IMG/VR virus record: IMGVR_UViG_3300017692_000008
Coordinates: 1 to 24,660 of that record
Length of the DNA stretch: 24,660 bases
Strand: one strand, 5' to 3'
Origin: a virus
Below are positions 1-6,229 of the stretch, piece after piece (the stretch's first letter is position 1; every line of letters starts with the position of its first letter). Under the pieces are notes generated by a model. That model ran no database searches. It worked only from the letters and a program-made list of their open reading frames with translations, and was not told the origin of the DNA. Made by a program: the position numbers and the translations under genes.

Positions 1-1
1 C

Positions 2-169
2 AATATTGGGACAGGTGCGCTCGCATCGTCCACGCTCATCAAGAAGCACAAGGCTGGGGACTACGCCGGTGCTGCCGCTGAGTTTGCCCGTTGGAACAAG
101 GCCAGTGGCAAGGTGCTGGCGGGCCTGACGCGCCGTCGCGCGGCTGAAGCGGCTGTGTATCGGTCATGA
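2..169 (+). CDS. Endolysin, GH24 (T4-type) lysozyme family, C-terminal fragment
   Basis: Only the last 55 residues are in the window; the gene begins before base 1. The reading frame opens at base 2 and ends with TGA at 167-169. The visible tail has the typical end of RrrD-type phage lysozymes: a Gly-Thr-Gly-Ala then Ser-Ser-Thr-Leu stretch, then F-x-R-W-N-K-A-x-G-K, then G-L-x-R-R-R-x-A-E. Members cut the MurNAc-GlcNAc bond of peptidoglycan at the end of infection. The catalytic Glu lies upstream and cannot be checked. The stop overlaps the start of the next, holin-like gene (ATGA), which supports a lysis cassette. Confidence 0.85.
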   Translation, partial: NIGTGALASSTLIKKHKAGDYAGAAAEFARWNKASGKVLAGLTRRRAAEAAVYRS

Positions 170-399
170 CCGAACGCCACGCCCTCATCGCTTTCAGCGC
201 GTTGGTATTCGCCATCTGCTATCTAGCGACGATCGCCGCCCTGCTGGCCTACAATGGCAAGTATGCCGAGGCGCTGGGCTTTGGCGGGCTGACCACCGGT
301 CTTGTCGGCGTGCTGGGCACGTTCAAGCCCAAGAACAGCGGAACCGAACCGGCCGGCACGCCGGCAGATCCAATCTCAACGAAGGACGTAGAACTATGA
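166..399 (+). CDS. Small membrane protein, probable holin
   Basis: This 77-residue protein has a hydrophobic segment at about residues 6-29 and a second, Gly-rich one at about 36-53. A polar Pro/Thr/Lys tail follows. Size, two possible membrane spans and a 4-nt ATGA overlap with the endolysin gene fit a phage holin, which would make inner-membrane holes that release the endolysin. No family motif identifies it, so the role rests on context and topology. The next gene again overlaps by 4 nt. Confidence 0.6.
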   Translation: MTERHALIAFSALVFAICYLATIAALLAYNGKYAEALGFGGLTTGLVGVLGTFKPKNSGTEPAGTPADPISTKDVEL

Positions 400-749
400 G
401 CTTTTTCAGCAAGCTATTCAGCAAAAAGAACATCACCGCCGTCATTGAGCTTACCGACGCGCAGAAGGCCATTGCAGCCCTCAAAAACACCGAAGTCGGC
501 GCCGCGGTGGCTGCGGATATCAAGGCGCTTACCAGCAGCACGCTTAGCGGTCCTGAGAAGTTTGAAGCAGTGGTCGTCAACACGCTGCCCCTACTGGTCG
601 ATGCGCTGAAGGCTGGTGGTATCACCAAGGGCCTGAAGGAAGTCGAGGACATCGGTCGCGCATTTGTGCAGGACGTGTTCAACTCGACTGTCAGCAAGAA
701 GGCCGAAACGATCGGTTCTCTGCTGCTCAAGGTCCTAGGCCTCAAGTGA
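396..749 (+). CDS. Hypothetical protein, lysis-region
   Basis: This is a 117-residue protein of unknown function. It starts with a Phe/Lys-rich stretch and continues as mostly helical, Ala/Lys/Val-rich sequence. There is no cysteine, no clear signal peptide and no strong transmembrane segment. It overlaps the holin-like gene by ATGA and the next gene by GTGA, so it is co-translated with the lysis cassette. A part in lysis or virion assembly is possible but not shown. I do not recognise a family. Confidence 0.75.
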   Translation: MSFFSKLFSKKNITAVIELTDAQKAIAALKNTEVGAAVAADIKALTSSTLSGPEKFEAVVVNTLPLLVDALKAGGITKGLKEVEDIGRAFVQDVFNSTVSKKAETIGSLLLKVLGLK

Positions 750-988
750 GCAAGCTGGACCGCCTGCTGGGCAAGCTACCGCCGGAAATCCCGGCAGGCG
801 GACGCGCGTACGTGTCTATGGACCGCGGCGACGGCACCGAATGGTCCGTGCGGGTGGACATGGGCGACGGTGAGAAGGGTATGCGCCTGGGGCCGTCGTT
901 TACGCGGCAGGTGGTGGCTTATTCGTACCTAGATTGGATTGAGGGGGTGGTGCCGTCGTTTGAGTATCCAGCGGACGGGGCGGCTTAG
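746..988 (+). CDS. Hypothetical protein (GTG start)
   Basis: This 80-residue protein starts with GTG overlapping the previous stop (GTGA). It is acidic and has two M-D-x-G-D-G motifs, in the segments around S-M-D-R-G-D-G and D-M-G-D-G-E, which look like a small beta structure. There is no membrane segment or signal peptide, so it is not an obvious spanin. It is the last gene of the rightward late unit. A hairpin at 990-1014 follows at once. Confidence 0.65.
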   Translation: MSKLDRLLGKLPPEIPAGGRAYVSMDRGDGTEWSVRVDMGDGEKGMRLGPSFTRQVVAYSYLDWIEGVVPSFEYPADGAA

Positions 989-989
989 C

Positions 990-1014
990 GTTTGCCAATC
1001 TAACTGCGGCAAAC
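990..1014. terminator. Stem-loop between convergent genes
   Basis: A perfect 7-bp inverted repeat, GTTTGCC and GGCAAAC, surrounds an 11-nt loop. It lies between the rightward lysis unit (stop at 988) and the leftward early operon (last stop at 1049). It has no long T-tract, so efficient intrinsic termination is uncertain, but the position suits a bidirectional terminator. Confidence 0.45.
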
Positions 1015-1048
1015 ATTTGGCTGGTGAGAACGCCACTTATGATAGCTC

Positions 1049-1306
1049 TCATTCTTTCACCTCGACCTGAGTGGCAACCGCGTTGTAAAACACGGGCAGA
1101 TCAGCCATCATGGCGAGTGCTTCATAAAGCACCGCTACCTGCTTCTGCCGTATCCTAAAAAATTCCGGATCGAGCCGTTCGCCAGCTTCATGAGCAGCTT
1201 CGTGTCCACGCTGAATCAGTTTGCGAACGACACTCATGGCATCTGACTTTCGGAACATCTTCGTCCCCGCCTGCGCGACCTTGGGGACTATCTCCACCTC
1301 AATCAT
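1049..1306 (-). CDS. Hypothetical protein, last gene of leftward early operon
   Basis: About 85 residues, amphipathic and Lys/Arg/Glu-rich, probably alpha-helical, with no recognised domain. The ATG at 1306 shares a base with the upstream gene's TGA (TGATG). A GTG one codon earlier is an alternative. A purine-rich GAGGGGGAA precedes the start. It ends the leftward transcription unit and faces the lysis genes. Confidence 0.6.
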   Translation of the reverse strand: MIEVEIVPKVAQAGTKMFRKSDAMSVVRKLIQRGHEAAHEAGERLDPEFFRIRQKQVAVLYEALAMMADLPVFYNAVATQVEVKE

Positions 1307-1452
1307 CACTTCCCCCTCACCTGATCGAGCGCTGCGATGGCGGCGCGGGCAATGCGCGCAGCATGGTAAGCCGACCGCGGTATAGTTGCGATCTGCTCCA
1401 ATGCTTTGCGCGCTATGACCACAGCCTCTACCTCTTGGTCAGTCGGGGTCAT
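1306..1452 (-). CDS. Small hypothetical protein (48 aa)
   Basis: The frame is open further upstream to 1626, but the ATG at 1450-1452 has a strong AAGGAGG Shine-Dalgarno and overlaps the upstream stop by ATGA. The product is 48 residues, Ala- and Ile-rich with several basic residues, likely one or two helices. No family is recognised. The longer reading would overlap the upstream gene along its whole length and is rejected. Confidence 0.6.
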   Translation of the reverse strand: MTPTDQEVEAVVIARKALEQIATIPRSAYHAARIARAAIAALDQVRGK

Positions 1453-1610
1453 ACTGCGCCCTCCTTTGTCACACGTAAGGTTGCAACTAAAGCGAGCGCC
1501 GCGGAAACATGATCGCGCGCAGTCTTGTCGCGATGCTTCCATGCTGCCTCTACTGCGCTCGACATCGCGGCCATCATAGCGCTTACGGTGTCGGCCTCTT
1601 GCTTTGTCAT
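1449..1610 (-). CDS. Small hypothetical protein (53 aa)
   Basis: This short gene lies in a different frame from its neighbours. The ATG at 1608-1610 follows AGGGGGAGAG, and the TGA at 1449-1451 overlaps the next ATG. The 53-residue product is Ala/Met-rich and helical, with W-K-H-R-D-K near the middle. Evidence for it is the ATGA coupling on both sides and good ribosome binding sites. No function can be assigned. Confidence 0.6.
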   Translation of the reverse strand: MTKQEADTVSAMMAAMSSAVEAAWKHRDKTARDHVSAALALVATLRVTKEGAV

Positions 1611-1933
1611 CTCTCCCCCTCCCCACCGGCGTCGATGCCGCGGATGGCGGTTTCTACGTATTCAAGCGCTTCGATGCTGTGCTGGCGCTGTTCATATATC
1701 TCAAAATCCAATTCGCTTTGTTTTCCAGCATCACGCTCCATCTTGCTGCGATATAGGTCCGCCTGTACGTGACACACCTTAGCACACCGCTCCCGCATCG
1801 CATCCTCGGCTTGCTGGCGGTGGGTGGCGAAGGCTCTTTCAAGCAGCATAAGGTCCTTCGAACCCATTCCAGCCTCGCTCAGCGCATAAAAGGTTTGCTG
1901 AGCGACGCGGTCCTCCTGCCTCACCTCAATCAT
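1607..1933 (-). CDS. Hypothetical helical protein (108 aa)
   Basis: The start was set at the ATG 1931-1933, which has GGGAGG upstream. A longer frame to 2011 would overlap the preceding gene. The product is Glu/Gln/Arg/Ala-rich and looks like a long helical or coiled-coil protein. It has two cysteines in C-A-K-V-C at about the middle. Its stop overlaps the next ATG. Function unknown; context is the accessory early operon. Confidence 0.65.
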   Translation of the reverse strand: MIEVRQEDRVAQQTFYALSEAGMGSKDLMLLERAFATHRQQAEDAMRERCAKVCHVQADLYRSKMERDAGKQSELDFEIYEQRQHSIEALEYVETAIRGIDAGGEGER

Positions 1934-2234
1934 CGCTGCCTCCCATGGTGGCGGCTCGGGCGGCAGTAGCACGCTCCCACATGGTCGGCCTGCCATCAGG
2001 GAACGACGCACGGAACGGATTGGTCGGGATATCGCTTGGCAGCCAATGGGTCGGCATGAACTCCAAGTCGGTCAGTTGCTCGTCGGTTGAATGGCCAAGA
2101 TACCATTCTCCGCCACGACGATACGCGACCGCCGCCCAACCAATGCCATCACCGACGATGCAATCGCTACCATCCGCGGTGTCTATGTCGCGCCATTGCT
2201 CTACGGGCGCCAGCAGTTCAGCCTCACTCGCCAT
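1926..2234 (-). CDS. DUF551-like protein
   Basis: This 102-residue protein starts at the ATG 2232-2234 with AAAGGA upstream. It has the DUF551 signature in outline: an early W-R-D-I-D-T-A, a central G-E-W-Y segment and a closing P-T-H-W-L-P. It is longer at the C terminus than its neighbour at 2224-2436, which shares the same pattern, so the two look like diverged tandem copies. DUF551 proteins are common in phage early regions and have no known activity. Confidence 0.65.
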   Translation of the reverse strand: MASEAELLAPVEQWRDIDTADGSDCIVGDGIGWAAVAYRRGGEWYLGHSTDEQLTDLEFMPTHWLPSDIPTNPFRASFPDGRPTMWERATAARAATMGGSDD

Positions 2235-2436
2235 CGTCAGTGTCCTTTGCGGGGAGTGGGGGTAACGACATCCAATGAGTCGGCGTGATCCCGCCTTCAG
2301 CTTTGCGCATCCTCCACCAGTCGCCATCAGGAAGCGCAATTTCGGGCTCAGCTATGTAGCCGCCAACGACGATGATACGCTTGTCGCCTAGCCCGGTCGC
2401 AGCCGGTGCGGTCGATATGTCCTGCCATTCCATCAT
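2224..2436 (-). CDS. DUF551 family protein
   Basis: This is a 70-residue protein with the typical DUF551 layout: W-Q-D-I-S-T-A-P near residue 4, a variable middle with G-D-W-W, and P-T-H-W-M-S-L-P-P-L-P near the end. The length matches the family. The ATG at 2434-2436 is followed directly by a second ATG, and AAGGATGAGG lies upstream. It overlaps the next DUF551-like gene by 11 nt. The biochemical role is unknown. Confidence 0.8.
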   Translation of the reverse strand: MMEWQDISTAPAATGLGDKRIIVVGGYIAEPEIALPDGDWWRMRKAEGGITPTHWMSLPPLPAKDTDDGE

Positions 2437-2473
2437 CGCGCCTCATCCTTGTTGGGGGTGGGTGGGGTCAGGC

Positions 2474-2908
2474 TCATCTTGCAATCCTCCTGCGCTTTTT
2501 CCTGTTGTCCGAATAGCATGTCCAACACTCACGCCAGCCGCGCTTAGTCGCGCTGCGAGTAAGGTTGGCGCCATCCAGCAGATGGCCTCTCTTGCAGTAC
2601 GTCTTGGCCTTGTTGATTGCGGTAACGGCGTTGCTGTTTTCAAGCGTATTAACTTTTGGCGTTACCACTCTTAGGTGCTGAGGATTCACACATGACCTGT
2701 TATGGCACGTGTGGTCCACGACACGCCCGACCGGCAATTCCCTGTCATCTAACAAGACGGATATGCGATGCGCTCGCCAACTGCGGCCTTGGTAGTGGAT
2801 TTGACCGTAGCCCTGGCTCACCGATCCCTGCCATACCCAGCATCTGCCGCCAGTTTTATCGACCAAGGACCAGAATAAGGCTTGGAAGGCTTCGTCAAAG
2901 AGCATCAT
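2474..2908 (-). CDS. HNH endonuclease (homing-type, C-terminal zinc motif)
   Basis: About 144 residues from the ATG 2906-2908 (a second ATG follows). The centre reads V-V-D-H-T-C-H-N-R-S-C-V-N-P-x-H-L, the classic HNH beta-beta-alpha metal site with D-H, N and H. A C-x-x-G-H and a W-R-E-C-W-T-C segment follow, likely a C-terminal zinc ribbon, then a very basic tail. Such proteins nick or cut DNA and often behave as free-standing homing endonucleases in phage genomes. The start overlaps the preceding gene by 14 nt. Confidence 0.85.
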   Translation of the reverse strand: MMLFDEAFQALFWSLVDKTGGRCWVWQGSVSQGYGQIHYQGRSWRAHRISVLLDDRELPVGRVVDHTCHNRSCVNPQHLRVVTPKVNTLENSNAVTAINKAKTYCKRGHLLDGANLTRSATKRGWRECWTCYSDNRKKRRRIAR

Positions 2909-3881
2909 CGCCCGCCTGTTCCAGCAAGTCCCCGCCGGGGGTGGTGGTGAGCGTGGGGCGCGTTGACCATGCAGCCAATGCCCCGGCCCTCGCCTCATTA
3001 AGATCACGCGCGTTATACAGAACCTGCATATGGCAACGGGTGCAGCTCACATGCGCTTGGAAGATGCCAGAATGCGGGAAAAGCCGAGCAAACGTTGATG
3101 GCGTTCCTTCGCAGCACGGGCATCGAGCAACAGCCCCTTCTAGCATAAGGCGAATGTCTTCCGCGTCTGGATTCAGGCAAACGTACGGCTGCGGCTCGCG
3201 CACCTCCTCGCCGCCCGTCGCCCCGTCCGTCGCATCGGTGTCGAGCACGTAATCCATGCCATCGCGCGGGCCGTCTGGTCCGTTCGGGTGGCTGTGTCTG
3301 ACGGCTTCGGCTAGCGTGTAGCGGCCCGCCTCCGCTTTGTGGCTGGTGTAACCGTGCGCGTTCGGGCGATAGTAATATCCTCCCTTGCGGATCAGGTATC
3401 GGGCTTCCCCGTCGGTCGCATAGGTGGGGGTGGCGCAACCTCCTGGGCGACATTGGTCAATCGACGCCAAACGGCGTCCGCACGTTGCTAGAAACCCCGT
3501 AGCGCTGCGGTTATCGGTAAGTACCCGCCTTTTGCAGTCTGGGCACTCTTCTGCCTTGTCTTTCGCATTGGCGGCTAGGGCATGAAATCGCCGGACAATA
3601 TCACTCGCCGCGTAAAAGTTTTCCGGCGTGAGTGTACCTGTCCAGTGATCGCGCCCCCATTCGAGCCGAAGGGTTTCGCCTCGCTTGCCAACATGACCCG
3701 CGAATGGGCGGAGTGCTGCGATTGCTTCCCGTAGCAACCCCGCCCCGGTGTCGCTCGCGACCTTACCGTCGAGGATCGCGCGGGCCTGTACGCGTGCAAG
3801 GCGGCGGATGATCGGCGTTGCGTCGTCTTCGGTGGCGCGCATCATGCTTTCGAGCGCGATCCGTGCGGTAAGCTCAACCAT
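2895..3881 (-). CDS. Mosaic protein with C-terminal Lar-like zinc ribbon
   Basis: A 328-residue protein from the ATG 3879-3881, with GGGAG upstream and an 8-nt overlap with the previous stop. The N-terminal part carries K-V-A-S-D-T at residues 40-45, a peptide also found twice in the next gene upstream. A C-P-D-C at 113-116 and a Tyr-rich middle block (165-195) follow. Residues 250-310 resemble Lar-type restriction-alleviation zinc ribbons: C-P-C-C at 254-257, C-T-R-C at 280-283, then A-x-A-x-W-S-T-R. Lar of the Rac prophage modulates type I restriction. The same activity here is only possible. The fused modules suggest domain shuffling. Confidence 0.65.
   Translation of the reverse strand: MVELTARIALESMMRATEDDATPIIRRLARVQARAILDGKVASDTGAGLLREAIAALRPFAGHVGKRGETLRLEWGRDHWTGTLTPENFYAASDIVRRFHALAANAKDKAEECPDCKRRVLTDNRSATGFLATCGRRLASIDQCRPGGCATPTYATDGEARYLIRKGGYYYRPNAHGYTSHKAEAGRYTLAEAVRHSHPNGPDGPRDGMDYVLDTDATDGATGGEEVREPQPYVCLNPDAEDIRLMLEGAVARCPCCEGTPSTFARLFPHSGIFQAHVSCTRCHMQVLYNARDLNEARAGALAAWSTRPTLTTTPGGDLLEQAGDDAL
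3746..3764 (-). repeat. 19-bp in-frame repeat, copy 1
   Basis: Exact copy of AAGGTCGCGAGCGACACCG on the minus strand, encoding K-V-A-S-D-T at residues 40-45 of the Lar-like mosaic protein. Two further exact copies lie in the neighbouring gene. Confidence 0.85.
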
Positions 3882-4659
3882 GCGACTTCTCCCGTCCGAT
3901 GGCGTCAAGAGCCGCTGTCACCTTGGCCTGCAACTCGTCGTGTAACTCGACGCCACACGGGTGCATTTTCTCGCGGCTGGTGATGAACACGCGGCTCTGT
4001 TGGAGGTGCAATTCCACCTCGGCCAAGAGCATCGCTTGCTCGCGCTCGGCTTCGCGCGTGTTGACCCAGCTGTTCGGCAGGGCGGTGTCGCTCGCGACCT
4101 TGCGTTTGCGGATCACCACGCGACCGGGATGGATCGCGACGCCATCAACTTCGATGCCGATCCCGTAGACCTTGGCGTCGTCATGCGAGTTGCGCTGTTC
4201 GGTGTCGCTCGCGACCTTGGGGGCTGCGGCGGTGTTCAACAGGTTCGCGATCAACCGCGCATCGTCTACCTGCCACACACGGCAGACCTCGACGCCCTTT
4301 GCTAAAGATATGACACCGTAATTGACGCAATCAGTCGGCGCACCGCCAGCAACGAAACGCGCCTCGTATTTCCCCGCCGGAACCGCGGCATCGCTCGCGG
4401 GCGGCGTGATCCACTGGTCAATGCCGGCCTGACGTTCAGCGTCGGTCAGTGGTTTCGTAATGCAAGTGACGCCCTCGGTAATCGGCGCGGGTGGAGCCGC
4501 TGCTAGAAGTGCTGCCAGATCATCACGGGTGACGACAACCCGGTCAGTACCGATGATGCCGCGACGGAAGCCAAGCCGGCGATCTACGGCCTCTTGCAGA
4601 CGCGCCCGCGCATCGGGCAGCACAGCGGGAGTGGGGGAAGAGGTCATGTTGCGGGCCAA
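3874..4659 (-). CDS. Hypothetical protein with two K-V-A-S-D-T linkers (TTG start)
   Basis: A 261-residue protein of unknown function. The frame begins with TTG at 4657-4659, which has AGGAG seven bases upstream. An ATG at 4645-4647 overlaps the upstream stop (ATGA) but lies too far from that AGGAG, so TTG is preferred. The exact peptide K-V-A-S-D-T occurs at 148-153 and 187-192, splitting the chain into about three modules. The last module (about 200-255) is Glu/Gln/Leu-rich and helical. No enzymatic motif is visible. Confidence 0.65.
   Translation of the reverse strand: MARNMTSSPTPAVLPDARARLQEAVDRRLGFRRGIIGTDRVVVTRDDLAALLAAAPPAPITEGVTCITKPLTDAERQAGIDQWITPPASDAAVPAGKYEARFVAGGAPTDCVNYGVISLAKGVEVCRVWQVDDARLIANLLNTAAAPKVASDTEQRNSHDDAKVYGIGIEVDGVAIHPGRVVIRKRKVASDTALPNSWVNTREAEREQAMLLAEVELHLQQSRVFITSREKMHPCGVELHDELQAKVTAALDAIGREKSHG
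4083..4101 (-). repeat. 19-bp in-frame repeat, copy 2
   Basis: Second exact copy of the 19-bp element, read as K-V-A-S-D-T at residues 187-192 of the gene at 3874-4659. Confidence 0.85.
4200..4218 (-). repeat. 19-bp in-frame repeat, copy 3
   Basis: Third exact copy, in the same frame, read as K-V-A-S-D-T at residues 148-153 of the gene at 3874-4659. It lies 117 bp from copy 2. Confidence 0.85.
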
Positions 4660-4796
4660 AATACGTCTCCTGTCTCATCGTCTCTCTCGCCAGGGCAAGA
4701 GCAGAAGGGGCACCGAACTGACGTGGTGCCGGGGCTATCGAGGTCATGAGCATGGTCCACCCACTCATGGAGGCAGTTGTCCCAATCATTAACCAA
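4644..4796 (-). CDS. Small zinc-ribbon-like protein (50 aa, TTG start)
   Basis: A short open frame fills the gap between two larger genes and uses TTG at 4794-4796, nine bases after AGGAGG. The 50-residue product has N-C-L-H-E-W-V-D-H-A-H-D, then C-P-F-C-S-C-P-G, a likely zinc-binding knuckle, and an acidic C terminus. The start overlaps the previous gene's TAA and the stop (TGA 4644-4646) overlaps the next gene. Its composition looks like a real protein, unlike the overlapping frame at 4544-4894. Function unknown. Confidence 0.6.
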   Translation of the reverse strand: MVNDWDNCLHEWVDHAHDLDSPGTTSVRCPFCSCPGERDDETGDVFWPAT

Positions 4797-5289
4797 GATC
4801 TGTACCCTCCTGCGTCGAAGGATGGGCGGTCCGCTTGTGGGCCATATAGGCTTTGACCGTTTCCATGCGCTCTTGTTCGGTCTGGGCTATCCACACATCC
4901 TCATCCGGCCACTGGAACCCCTCCCCCGCCATCGGTGCGGGGCTATGGGTGGCGAGGATACGGTCCGCGGCAGAGAATGCTTCGGCGCGGCGCATGTCGC
5001 GGTTAATGCGAAGGTCGAAGTTGTCCGTTGGCTCAAACGCTTCCGGGTCGATCAGGCGAGCGATGTCTTCGCGCCCCGCAACCGGGCGGGGATCGGAGTG
5101 GGCGATGCGGTGGCGGGCGAAGGCTTGGACGAGATCGCCGGCGTCACCTTCGTCCTCACCGAGGCGTGCGCCCGCTTTCTCGTCCTTGATCGCCTCCATC
5201 AGCTTGTTCAGTCGTAGGCGATGGAACGCTTGCACCATGTCCCGATCCGCTTGGATCACCGCCACCACCTCGTTGCTTACGGCGGTCAT
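4789..5289 (-). CDS. Hypothetical acidic protein (166 aa)
   Basis: Starts at the ATG 5287-5289, which shares a base with the upstream TGA (TGATG). The frame is open further upstream, but that part overlaps the previous gene. The product is charged and probably helical, with an R-L-R-L-N-K-L-M-E-A-I-K-D-E-K segment near residue 25 and a C-terminal half rich in Asp and Glu. There are no cysteines or membrane spans. No family recognised. Confidence 0.65.
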   Translation of the reverse strand: MTAVSNEVVAVIQADRDMVQAFHRLRLNKLMEAIKDEKAGARLGEDEGDAGDLVQAFARHRIAHSDPRPVAGREDIARLIDPEAFEPTDNFDLRINRDMRRAEAFSAADRILATHSPAPMAGEGFQWPDEDVWIAQTEQERMETVKAYMAHKRTAHPSTQEGTDLG

Positions 5290-5510
5290 CACAGCGACAC
5301 CACAAGAGCAACGACAGCCGCCACCAGTACCGCAACCGCCAGAAACTCCTTCAGGCTCACGATATAGTCCGGCTTTCCCTCCAATGGGATCAGCTCGCCC
5401 ATCGTCTCTTTCTGCCACTGCGACAGCTTCGCGGGCTGATCGGCATCGTAGCCAGAGCGAGTTACGCCGAAGCTGGCGCGCTTCGTGGTTTTGAAAATAC
5501 GGGGTTCCAT
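5289..5510 (-). CDS. Small C-terminally anchored membrane protein
   Basis: A 73-residue protein from the ATG 5508-5510, with AAGGAAGG upstream. The first 50 residues are polar and basic. Residues about 53-73 are a strong hydrophobic segment of Leu, Ala and Val that runs to the end, so the protein is probably tail-anchored in the inner membrane with its N terminus in the cytoplasm. It is encoded early in infection by its operon position. Function unknown. Confidence 0.7.
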   Translation of the reverse strand: MEPRIFKTTKRASFGVTRSGYDADQPAKLSQWQKETMGELIPLEGKPDYIVSLKEFLAVAVLVAAVVALVVSL

Positions 5511-5511
5511 G

Positions 5512-5742
5512 TCAATTGCCTTCCTTATCCCAGATAGCCTGCATGTGGCGGAGTACGTTGGCCTCATGATCGGCAAACAAAGCGTTGATAGCGGCCTGAC
5601 CCTTGGTGCGTTCTGCCTCGAACGGTGCTGGGTCGCGCCAGTAAGACTCAATCGTGGCAAACTCAGGCTCCAGCCCGAGCCGCGCCTGTGCATCATGGAC
5701 GGAGCGCATGATATCGGCGTTGGTGGGGATCTCCAACTGCAT
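5512..5742 (-). CDS. Hypothetical protein (76 aa)
   Basis: The ATG at 5740-5742 shares a base with the upstream TAA (TAATG) and is preferred. A GTG at 5754 is a possible alternative. The product is a soluble, likely helical protein with no cysteine and no recognised motif. It precedes the membrane-anchored gene with a one-base gap between stop and start. Confidence 0.65.
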   Translation of the reverse strand: MQLEIPTNADIMRSVHDAQARLGLEPEFATIESYWRDPAPFEAERTKGQAAINALFADHEANVLRHMQAIWDKEGN

Positions 5743-5927
5743 TACAGCGGCCACCCGGCGTAAGGCGCCGCACGAAACGCATCAGCCTCGCCATGCTGCA
5801 CATCGCCGGTGCCGCGCAGTGCGCTGCCATACTTGGCGAACGCACCGGTCGCACGGAGTGCTGCCATGTTGCGGGCATGGTCGGCGATCAGCTCGTCAAT
5901 GTCGCTTCGGGTCATGAGGTGGGGCAT
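5742..5927 (-). CDS. First gene of the leftward early operon (61 aa, unknown)
   Basis: A 61-residue protein from the ATG 5925-5927 with AAGGAAA upstream. The N-terminal half contains D-I-D-E-L-I-A-D-H-A and looks helical; the rest is Gly/Ala-rich. It is the first gene after the leftward promoter, so it should be made very early. Its position recalls small anti-host or antitermination proteins at the start of phage early operons, but nothing in the sequence proves that. Confidence 0.7.
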   Translation of the reverse strand: MPHLMTRSDIDELIADHARNMAALRATGAFAKYGSALRGTGDVQHGEADAFRAAPYAGWPL

Positions 5928-5950
5928 TTTGGGTTTCCTTGTTGGGGACC

Positions 5951-5979
5951 TTATAAGCCGCTTGAACTAATTGCGTCAA
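5951..5979 (-). promoter_or_regulatory. Leftward early promoter (sigma-70 type)
   Basis: On the minus strand there is TTGACG (5979-5974), a 17-bp spacer and TTATAA (5956-5951). Spacing is ideal and five of six -35 bases match consensus. It lies 24 bp upstream of the ATG at 5927 and should drive 5927 to 1049. An ATTG-N3-CAAT palindrome at 5970-5980 covers the -35 box. Confidence 0.75.
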
Positions 5980-6008
5980 TCCACAAAATTCACGCTTGTG
6001 AATATAAT
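5980..6008 (+). promoter_or_regulatory. Rightward early promoter
   Basis: A perfect TATAAT at 6003-6008 is preceded 17 bp upstream by TCCACA (5980-5985), a four-of-six -35 match. The predicted transcript would start near 6015, only about 14 nt before the ATG at 6029, so the regulator mRNA would be nearly leaderless. The weak -35 may reflect repression or activation at the palindrome lying in the spacer. Confidence 0.65.
5988..6003. promoter_or_regulatory. Operator-like palindrome ATTCAC-N4-GTGAAT
   Basis: Perfect 6-bp arms with a 4-bp centre, placed between the -35 and -10 of the rightward promoter and just upstream of the leftward -35. This is the expected position for the binding site of a Cro-like dimer. 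The adjacent gene at 6029 is the likely ligand. Confidence 0.65.
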
Positions 6009-6028
6009 TTGCCGTGATATGAAGCGGT

Positions 6029-6229
6029 ATGAGCACTGCACCCAACCCCCACGCCGCCGCGCTGGACCGCATCGGTCGCAAGCGCGTGATGGATCACTTC
6101 AACATCAGCACCACTGCGTACAGCAACTGGAAGAGGCGGGGCGTGCCTCGCTACTATGTTGCGTCGGTTCGCACACTGGCAGCGGTCAACGGGGTGCAAG
6201 TTCCTGAGTTATATGGAGAAGAAATGTAA
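6029..6229 (+). CDS. Cro/YdaS-like helix-turn-helix regulator
   Basis: A 66-residue protein. Residues about 16-40 form a helix-turn-helix of the Cro/YdaS kind: R-V-M-D-H-F-N-I-S-T-T-A-Y-S-N-W-K-R-R-G-V-P. A short helix and a V-P-E-L end follow, the usual finish in YdaS-type proteins. It is the first gene of the rightward arm and lies next to an operator-like palindrome, so it probably represses one or both divergent promoters. Its TAA overlaps the next ATG (TAATG). No partner CI-type repressor is seen in the window. Confidence 0.8.
   Translation: MSTAPNPHAAALDRIGRKRVMDHFNISTTAYSNWKRRGVPRYYVASVRTLAAVNGVQVPELYGEEM

Noticed and set aside
990-1048. Possible small gene between the convergent units
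   Set aside because: Only 60 nt, mostly the hairpin, with no start codon and binding site in a useful frame.
4544-4894. 116-codon open frame on the minus strand
   Set aside because: It overlaps three coupled genes in other frames, lacks a binding site, and is less protein-like than the 50-residue zinc-ribbon frame in the same place.
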